Shown piece by piece: positions 54,410 to 64,000 of a stretch of DNA of 64,000 bases. The stretch's first letter is position 1. Each line of letters opens with the position of its first letter. The stretch comes from Oncomelania hupensis (taxonomy: Eukaryota > Mollusca > Gastropoda > Littorinimorpha > Pomatiopsidae): NCBI GenBank assembly GCA_036898135.1, contig CM072523.1:27629523-27693522 (forward strand). The letters run 5' to 3'. The notes under the pieces were generated by a model. The model was not told where the DNA came from, ran no database searches, and saw only the letters and a program-made list of their open reading frames with translations. Position numbers and translations under genes: made by a program.

Positions 54410-54525
54410 ATAACGCCCAGATGCTGGCTCGAACCCACACCTGTCAGGCGCCATTGGTTTCTGGCTTGTTGGACAAGGCAAGTTAGTCCCGCCTTAGCCC
54501 ACTTGGCCACAACGCTCGCCTAACA
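54410..54525 (-). mobile_element. tRNA-like sequence, antisense (possible SINE head)
   Basis: The reverse complement reads 'ggcgagcgttgtggccaagt', 'gggctaaggcg' (A-box-like) and 'tgggttcgagccagc' (B-box-like). The distance between the boxes is larger than in a normal tRNA, closer to a Leu/Ser-type long variable arm or a degenerate SINE. It is not a credible functional tRNA. Confidence 0.35.
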
Positions 54526-54544
54526 TAGTCAGTTACTTCGTGTT

Positions 54545-55045
54545 TTGTGAAGGTTGCGACGGCGAAGCTATGGAAAACTACAAGAGTCTTCAGGTCCTGT
54601 TTCACTTTCTGTCGATGATCGACGCACCTCCGAAGTCGCCACAAATACAGGCCTCTACGATTGTTTTTTGCATCCTTTCACTGAGCATGTACTTCCTCCA
54701 CCGTTTTTATACTTATCCCACTCGTTTTCTGGCTCTAACAATCGTCGTTTTCGGCAATTTGCCATATTTAAAAGTCACGCATCAAGCTTTGATAAAAGCA
54801 AAACAAGCTAGACCGGAACTTGGTTTTATGCTAACCTCGTTTTAATTTATAATGGCGATACCCACGAGTTTTTATGAGAGGTGCCGGAAAGTTGTGAATA
54901 TTCCACAGAAGGTAACAGGCGCACTCAGGAGCTACAGTCTTGTGTACAGTATACAGCGTCTTTTGACGGAGACCTGTGCGAGCTCTGGAAGTCGGTCTGG
55001 AGTCGCGGTGGACGTCTGCAGGCGAAAGAACTAATTGAGACCTTT
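54545..55045 (+). pseudogene. candidate decayed coding sequence, unidentified
   Basis: One frame (from 54554) reads for about 160 codons with only two in-frame stops (at 54809 and about 54871). Segments such as TSEVATNTGLYDCFLHPF and CVQYTASFDGDLCELWKSVW have ordinary protein composition rather than repeat composition. A second frame (54540-54845) is also open. I do not recognise the protein; it may be chance or an old retro-insertion. Confidence 0.25.
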
Positions 55046-55396
55046 TTTTTTATTTTCGCGACTGGATTCTAAGTGATCTACATTTTAGCCACCAAGAGTA
55101 GAGCAGCGAAGGAGGTTTGATCATATTGACCTGTCATTCAGATAGTCATAAATCGAGGGATATATCTGTTTATGTATAAACCTACCTGCTTTGGCCTAAC
55201 GGAGACGTGAGATAACTGGATGGTATGCCCTGTAGCGTCTTGGGGCGTCCCATGGGTTTTCTTCAACTTGCAACTTTCTTCGGTCTTCGGTTAAAGAAAT
55301 TCCTTGGACTTGTAAGTTATCGCGTTTTTTTTTCTTTCTCTATTCATCCACTCACTCTAATAATAAAATATAATGCTACTACTACGTTCATTTTCC

Positions 55397-55577
<181 letters not shown>

Positions 55578-55664
55578 ATGTAACACCATACAATGTCTTC
55601 AACTCAGTTCTTTCATTTAAATTCTATTAATTTTTTCAATGATTTTAGACATTCACTCTCTCTC

Positions 55665-55691
55665 CCTCACACTCACACACACACACACCCA

Positions 55692-55734
<43 letters not shown>

Positions 55735-55735
55735 A
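55665..55735. repeat. (CA)n microsatellite
   Basis: CA dinucleotides with occasional CCA interruptions. Confidence 0.9.
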
Positions 55736-56034
55736 TACATAACAGACCACTAGACCTCAACGAATTCATAAAATACTATCATCTAAATCAAATTTATTGT
55801 TTCCCTCTCACTTTCCTTAACATACAGCTAGCCACGTGATTTAATCTACACTGCAAATACAATCTTAACCCAGGACTTTTTTTTTCTCAAACCAAACCTC
55901 CCAACCTCTACTTCTCTTTACGATTGCAAAACTGCAATCTCTAGAATAAACATTAACGTTATGCTCCCTAACAGATGAAGACAGAAAATTAAGAAGAATG
56001 AGAGAGACATAGAGAAAGAGAGACAGGTGGAGAA

Positions 56035-56084
<50 letters not shown>

Positions 56085-56388
56085 AGAGAGACAGAGAGAC
56101 AGGGGACAAGAACATAGCAAATTCCTTAATAAAATTAAGTAGATGTTTATATGTCTAGACTACTATTGCAGTCACAGGGGAACCAAGCAAAACTAGAAGG
56201 AGAAGAAGAAGAAGAAGAAGAAGAAGAAGAAGAAGAAGAAGAAGATAAGACAAAATGTTAAAGGAGAAAATGAAGAAAAATAAGAACAGGAACAAGAAGA
56301 GGAAGATCGAAGATAACACCAAGAAGAAGAAGATAAAGAAGAAGATGATGAAGAAGAAGATGACGATGAAGACGACGACGACGACGAC

Positions 56389-56469
<81 letters not shown>

Positions 56470-56858
56470 CGAAGAAGAAGAAAACAGAAAGCAGAAGACG
56501 ATAGAAGAAGAAGGAAACAAGAAGAAGAAGACAGGACAAAAAGAGACACACTGAAAGGGTAAAGGTAGCGATCGCTCATCCTGAATGACGTATGAATAAA
56601 TATCCCATAAAAAAATCCACTAAAGTCAAAGCAGTTCGCCCGTGCCAGAGAGTTTTAAACAAAAAACGATCTCCGGCTCCCGCCTTTAGTTACGTTCATG
56701 GGAAAAGTCAGCTACATTCAGCTACCGCCCTTGACGTCCCCACTGTAAATCATACAATGTAGGAAGCTCATACATTTTGATTTTCCTAGTCACTGATGCC
56801 CTTTTTGAAAACTTTGGAATTTCTTTTGAGTATAGTTGTGATAAAGGACGACTTCAGC
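55736..56858. other. gene-free stretch with purine-rich and (GAT)n repeats
   Basis: (GA)n at about 56036-56082, (GAA)n at about 56198-56245, and (GAT)n at about 56390-56468 preceded by (GAC)n. No supported gene. Confidence 0.7.
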
Positions 56859-57070
56859 TTCTTCTTCTTCTTCTTCTTCTTCTTCTTCTTCTTCTTCTTC
56901 TTCTTCTTCTTCTTCTTCTTCTTCTTTCTTTCTTTCTTTCTTCTTCTTCTTCTCTTCTTCTTCTTCTTCTTCTTCTTCTTCTTCTTCTTCTTCTTCTTCT
57001 TCTTCTTCTTCTTCTTCTTCATCTTTCTTTTCATCGTCGTCGTCGCCGCTAATTTCTTCTTCTTCTTCTT
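56859..57070. repeat. (TTC)n with TTTC interruption
   Basis: Long CTT/TTC blocks with a 'ctttctttctttcttt' patch at about 56924-56940, then 'cgtcgtcgtcg' and a final TTC run. Confidence 0.95.
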
Positions 57071-57074
57071 GAGG

Positions 57075-57300
57075 TTGACCCGCCGCTGTAGCTGCATAGT
57101 AGAGCGTTTGCCTGGCAAACCCATGACCCAGGCTGGAATCCCGTTGTAGGCAAGATAGTGGTGGCCATTTTTCACTGTCCATCTTAGCAGTAGGATTGCA
57201 CTGGTGGCTACAATTTTGATTTCGGTCCAATACCTCTCTTTCCCGGCATAGTTATCCCCGTCTGCTATAACGCCGATAGTGAGTGTGAACGTTTCACTTC
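57075..57300 (+). mobile_element. tRNA-derived SINE, same family as 12645-12880, copy 2
   Basis: The head 'cgccgctgtagctgcatagt' and 'agagcgtttgcctggcaaac', B-box-like 'caggctggaatccc' (degenerate) and body landmarks 'ggcaagatagtggtggccat' and 'gttatccccgtctgc' match the copy at 12.6 kb in order. More diverged than that copy. It abuts the (TTC)n array. Confidence 0.75.
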
Positions 57301-59062
<1,762 letters not shown>

Positions 59063-59107
59063 CATATTATATATATATAATATCGCTGTAAAAAAAATTA
59101 AGATGTA

Positions 59108-59485
59108 AATCATTGGGGTGGCTTTTTTGCGCAGTGGATAAGTCGCCGGTTTCCTATGCCGAAGGTCGCGGGTTCGATTCCCGCAAGGGGCGAACGTATG
59201 TGACTTAGGTACGAGACTATTGAGGTCACCGAGGGTTTTCTCCGGGCACTCCGGTTTCCTCCCTCCCTTCAATAATTGTACAGGATACAGTCAATATAAA
59301 AATTTCAAAAATAAAAATTCGATTTTCTTCCGTCTTCTAATAGCGATCTCCCTGCCTTTACACCTCCTGTTTGAGTGATGTATGTGTATTTGGTGTGTGT
59401 GAGGGTAAATGAGACAGGTGAGCGTGTATGTTGGTATAAATTGCCGCGCTTTGAGCCTTGGGGAAAGGCGCGTACATAGCATCCT

Positions 59486-59562
<77 letters not shown>
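59108..59562 (+). mobile_element. tRNA-derived SINE with conserved body and (ATT)n tail
   Basis: The head has A-box-like 'gcgcagtggataagtcg' and B box 'gggttcgattccc'. The body carries 'gggttttctccgggcact' and 'ccggtttcctccctccct', a core widespread in animal SINEs. The 3' part has 'ttgccgcgctttgagcctt', 'ggggaaaggcgcgtac', then (ATT)n at 59488-59562. About 380 bp before the tail. Related pieces lie at 60325-60517 and 60727-60905. Confidence 0.75.
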
Positions 59563-60324
59563 TCAGTATATTGGAAAATACAAAACTATAAATGACTACT
59601 TACATTATATCTAGAAGATGTCATATTCTATGGAGGCAAAGGTAAACCATATTCCCCAAACTATTTCGGTCGTAGGGAGAGAGGCGCTTGATACCTCCTT
59701 TTTTCTCTCTGGAACAGCTTCATGAGGGCGGTGCCCATCTCCTCTCCCTCGCAGCCTTACCTTTCCCTGTCCTAAACCCGAATCAGGTCACCTGGGGAGC
59801 TGTGAGGGGAAGATTGCGTGCTTGTTTTATTCTATCTGTCGTTCAATGTTTGCCTTTGCAAACGTTAAGTACTAATCATTCCCATCCCTTGACGTTGCTC
59901 AACGAAACGTTTTTAGCCTGTGTCCAAAACCACTACTCTGCTTCGTCACCCATTATATGAAGATGACATGTAAATGGTATTACATGGAGACGACACACGC
60001 CAATCATATTATGTCCCTGGAAAAAAAATAACAATCATATAATTATAGATGTATAGAAATAAATCCGTCTCGTCGGAAAATGGACAGGAATTCCCCAAAA
60101 CGTACCATTGTAGTACTGTACATTCTGTAGTACTGTGCCACTGCCAAAATGTCAGCTTTTGGGAACTGTAGGGAACACTTTCATACGGTCAAAGCGGCGC
60201 AGCATGAATATTGCAGTAACTAGAATAGTTTTCGCCGCAGCTCCGATTCAGCAAGAGTGTCTTTATTGAAATGCAAGGTCCCAATTTGTAGTGCACAGCT
60301 TCATGCTTAACTATACCTAGTTCC
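59563..60324. other. gene-free stretch
   Basis: No supported gene; a 90-codon frame at 59688 has no recognisable features. Confidence 0.5.
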
Positions 60325-60397
60325 ATTTACACCACATGTTTGAGTGCTGAAGGTGTGTTTGTATTATATGTAGGTGTGTGTGTGTGTGTGTGTGTGT

Positions 60398-60436
<39 letters not shown>

Positions 60437-60517
60437 GTGAACGTGTAGGTTTCTGTTAGTTACAAATCTCCGCGCTTTGAGTCCGGTTAAGAGAAAAGCG
60501 CATATTTTCAGCATTCA
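60325..60517 (+). mobile_element. 3' part of a SINE of the 59.1-kb family
   Basis: 'caccacatgtttgagtg', an internal (GT)n at about 60373-60430, 'ctccgcgctttgagtccggt' and 'gagaaaagcgcatat' align with 59365-59485. The tail is (CAA)n instead of (ATT)n. Confidence 0.65.
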
Positions 60518-60726
<209 letters not shown>

Positions 60727-60905
60727 TGCTGGCCGGGTGCTGTTTTGTTAATGCCGGAGGCCGCGGGTTCGAACTCCGTATGAGACGAACTTGCGTGACT
60801 TTTGTATCAAACATTTCAGGATACCGAAGGTTTCCACCGGGTATTCCGGTTCCCTCCCTCAATTCAATAATGGTACTGGTGCAGACAATCTAAATGTCAT
60901 CTAAC
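60727..60905 (+). mobile_element. 5' part of a second SINE of the 59.1-kb family
   Basis: 'ggccgcgggttcgaactccg' (B box), 'gaacttgcgtgac' and 'ccgggtattccggttccctc' match the body of the 59.1-kb SINE. It lacks the 3' part. Confidence 0.65.
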
Positions 60906-61319
60906 CAGGATTTAGGTCCAAACTCCCCGTGTACAAAGCTAGATAAGGTAAAGGGATCAGTGACTATAAGAATGTATGCGTCTTATATATGTGTATGGAG
61001 CACGAAATGGTCCAGAAGTGGAAAGTCAGACACCATGAACTAACCTCAGTCTTATATAATTAAGATTCTCGTAGACTACTTGACGTTAACATTTAAATTT
61101 AAATACATGTGTCTGTTCCGTGTTGACCCTAACTATACGTGACATCCGGTCAGTAGTCAGGGGATGGCGACTCGTAACTAATTCCTTTACTACCCTCGGT
61201 ATTGAACCAGAACTTTATATTAACAATCTGTAATCAGCGAAACACAGAAATCTCACCCAAACCTCTTTCCACCCATCAGCAAGAAGGCACGTGCTTGTAG
61301 TCAACTTAACGTTCGGATC
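60906..61319. other. gene-free stretch
   Basis: Nothing supported; it may include the body of the antisense tRNA-like element that follows. Confidence 0.4.
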
Positions 61320-61390
61320 AACCTGGATCGAACGCGCGACTTGAGTTCGATTCTGTGGGTCTACTAGCGACTGGGCTATCCCGCCCGAAG
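61320..61390 (-). mobile_element. tRNA-like sequence, antisense (probable SINE head)
   Basis: The reverse complement has 'gggcgggatagcccagtcgc' (A box) and 'gcgttcgatccaggttg' (B box), with an insertion-like middle. It does not fold as a standard tRNA by eye. Confidence 0.4.
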
Positions 61391-61458
61391 GAGAAAGTGC
61401 TTGGTTGATAAATGCGTGTTTCTTTATTGTTTTAATGCTGCTGCTACTGCTGCCCTCG

Positions 61459-61461
61459 ACG

Positions 61462-61508
<47 letters not shown>

Positions 61509-61600
61509 GCTGCTTCTGCCGCTGCTGCTTCTGCTGCTGCTTTTGCTGCTGCTACTGCTTTTGCTGCTGCTACTGCTTTTGCTGCTGCTACTGCTGATGA
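61459..61600. repeat. (CTA)n and (TGC)n/(CTG)n microsatellite
   Basis: CTA triplets at about 61465-61508 are followed by CTG-rich units, including three copies of 'gctactgcttttgctgct'-like sequence. Confidence 0.9.
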
Positions 61601-63309
61601 AATGATGACAAGGACAACGACGACGGCAGTAATGCTAGAACAGCGTTTTGTGACCAGAATTCGGGTCCAATAATAGTAGGGAAATACTTGGTCGACAGTA
61701 GGGGCGTCTAGTCTAAGTGAATTTCCGAGCATGGGTTGTTTCTATCCTAAACAAAGCACTATTTTCCGTTCAGGATAAATTAATTTACAAAGTTCCAGTA
61801 GGTGGCTTGCAGACCACAGTCAGTGATAGTGTCGCACGGTCTATGGTGTTGAAGACGCGAAAGGTTTTTAGACTGGACGCTTTGGTGTTTATCCATCTAG
61901 ACCTGTGTCGGTGTGTGTATGTGACTATGAGGCTGTGCGGGTTATGGTGTGTCTGTAGTGTTTCTGTGTGTGAGTTGGAGATGGGAAGTGAGGGTGTGCG
62001 TGCACTTTCCTCATCCTCCTCCTCATCATCATCATTTGCTTCCTCTGTAATATTGTAGAGAGAACATTCATGGACTGATTTCATTTTATAGAACTGAAAT
62101 CATTTCCATCTCATTTCAGGCTGACGCATTTAGCCTGAATGGCTGTTGCAGTGGTTTGAACTTTTCATGACCCAATTTTAGTATTTTCAAATCTAGAGAA
62201 AAGTTGAAAAAAAAACATACTCGGGAAGGGGTGGAATAAAACGGAAGACTGCCATCATTCGGGAAGACATAAAGGATGAAGGAGATAAAGCACACCAGAT
62301 TACACGATTCTCTATACACGTTTTTCGCTAAAATGCTTTGCCAGAACAAACGCCAACTCACGTTCAGCGTCTATCACGGGAAACAAAACTATAGTCTAGA
62401 TCTAGACTTTGTTGTTCACGCGGGATGTACGTCGTAAGGTATCCTGCATAGCTGAGTGTTATACGAATCATATAAACAATAATTTATAGTGGATTTGCGT
62501 TTGAAGATTTTCATGCAAATGTAGTGACCATACTTGTTATTGTAAACTTCTGGGAGGGAGTGGGGGCATTTCGTACACCTTCTCCCGTTTCCTGTTCCTC
62601 TCCTCCCCCTTCTTCTTCTTCTACCCCCCCCCCCCCCCTTCTTGATTACTGTTTTCGCACCATTTCACATTCGCAACCAATAATGTCGTAACTATATGTC
62701 AAAGACTACTGTGTATAAAGTCTGCAAATTATGCTTTTACTGTGCAGCTGTGAAGAAGCTTATCAATTTGTGTAAGGACAGTGATTAATTTGACATGTCA
62801 ATAGCTAGTGAAACTGCATTGTGCAAATATTACACATTTCAAGCAACCAATCGCTGTGCATTATAAACAAATTAAAAGGACAATGGCTGCTGCACAAGAC
62901 ACAATCGTAGAGCAATGAAAGAGTGTTACAATCCACAGGATAAAAAAACCCAGCCCATTTCTAGGATGTAAATGCACAAAAAATAATATAAGCGTAAATA
63001 AAATATTCACTGCATCATCCAATTGTCTGTATGACCTCCGATGACCTTGCTATTTCCAGGGGGCTGGGTTGGGCTGGGCTGAGCTGTGCCCGAGGGCAAT
63101 ATGGACTCAATGAGAGCTCGTGCTGTTCCATTTTGCATCGCATTTTGGAACTTCGCAAAACGCATTTGGTATTCATGTATCCCAATCATGCCAAGTTGTC
63201 CAATTTGCAACGTGAAGAAGGGAAAATGCAATCTCGCAGATGGTCTTCATCTTCCAGCAGGAGAGGGTTTTCATTCTTGTCGAGAGTAAAGTTTATAAGA
63301 GCAGCCCAA
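61601..63309. other. gene-free stretch
   Basis: A poly-C run lies at about 62624-62638. A 74-codon minus frame (63231-63007) has ordinary protein composition but no recognisable domain or splice context. Nothing else supported. Confidence 0.45.
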
Positions 63310-63910
63310 GACTTTTCCCATCCGTTCAGAAAGAGAGACAGACAGACAGACAGAGACACAGAGACAGAGAGAGAGAAGAGTGAGAGACAGACACAGACAG
63401 AAAAAAGAGAGAGTGGGGGAGAGAGGTAGGGAGGGAGAGAAAGAGAACCTTGGTGTTGAAACGAGTTTAAAAAAAAACACGGTGTAATTGAAATGAACAC
63501 GCTCACACGCGTGCATACACACACAACCACACACATACCTACATAAACAGGATCACACACACTCACACGCACACTCACAAACACACACACACGCGCACAC
63601 AACCACAACCACACGCACACAACACACAATCAAGCACATCATCGTAATTGGCTATATATCTTCAGCGAAATATGTCTTAATTAAAGACAACATAGGCGAT
63701 CTCTTAATTAATCCACAAGGAACATGCAGGTTTTACATTTGTCTCCTGTCAGTCCTGAGATTTGCCTTCCAGTGGAAGATTTGTTTTGCTTTAATTGTGA
63801 GCGCAGGGAGTGACGAGGAAGGGAGTGGTAGTTGTGATTGCTTGATTAAAAGAACAAACAATAGAGTGATTTGTGTGTGTGTGTGTGTGTGTGTGTGTTG
63901 GTGATGCGTG
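63310..63910. repeat. GA-, CA- and GT-rich microsatellite tracts
   Basis: CAGA/GA repeats at 63330-63440, (CA)n-like sequence at about 63500-63630 and (GT)n at about 63870-63898. No gene. Confidence 0.8.
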
Positions 63911-64000
63911 AACTAATTGCTTGATTGTGATTGTGCAGAGAGGAGGGAGAGTGTCGGACAAGAAAGAGCAAAAATGGAAACATTCTTAAACTCCACGTAG

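Noticed and set aside
63007..63231. Minus-strand 74-codon frame of ordinary composition
   Set aside because: No recognisable family, no flanking splice signals that I trust, and it overlaps a competing plus frame.

Overview
The window looks like a gene-poor, repeat-dense stretch of a metazoan nuclear genome. It is most likely from a mollusc, probably a gastropod. Coding sequence is split by GT-AG introns. Simple-sequence arrays are everywhere: (AT)n, (GAT)n, (GAA)n, (CTA)n, (GA)n and (GT)n. tRNA-headed SINEs and non-LTR retrotransposon debris are abundant. One precursor encodes many copies of an amidated peptide ending LASGLV-GKR, a peptide type I know from mollusc neuropeptide catalogues (LASGLVamide).

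Three genes or gene pieces can be supported. (1) On the minus strand, a LASGLVamide-type neuropeptide precursor has two coding exons: 39178-39120 (signal peptide) and 37709-36974 (15 amidated peptides plus a Tyr/Arg-rich spacer peptide). The splice phases match and give 264 residues. (2) On the plus strand, a four-membrane-segment claudin/PMP22-like protein has three exons (28644-28872, 33029-33193, 33810-34042). All introns are phase 1 and it encodes 208 residues. Its first intron holds reverse-transcriptase fragments of three different LINE families. (3) On the minus strand, an unidentified basic Ser/Thr-rich coding exon (about 3370-2374) ends at a strong splice donor. The rest of that gene was not found and may lie beyond the left edge.

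Almost everything else is mobile DNA. One LINE family with a (TAGGA)n tail is present six times. Others are a CR1/L2-like LINE with two frameshifts (21.4-23.2 kb) and several short LINE 3' ends. At least three SINE-like families occur, one copy having a perfect 11-bp target duplication. Two solo LTRs of one family have perfect 5-bp target duplications. Two hAT-type DNA transposons are nested. At 48.3-51.8 kb four layers are stacked: a SINE-like element is split by a hAT-like element, which is split by a second hAT-like element, which is split by a solo LTR. Target-site duplications are exact at the three inner levels.

The most unusual structure is a 4.2-kb fold-back element at 15864-20085. 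Its arms of about 1.1 kb are near-perfect inverted copies. Much of each arm is built from a 19-bp satellite unit that is itself a palindrome, so the element can fold at both unit and kilobase scale. A smaller fold-back element with tandem hairpins and a TTAGGG-containing central palindrome lies at about 9589-10366.

Many long open frames here (poly-Leu, poly-Asn, poly-Lys and similar) are microsatellite artefacts and are left out. All homology statements come from reading motifs by eye; no database search was run.
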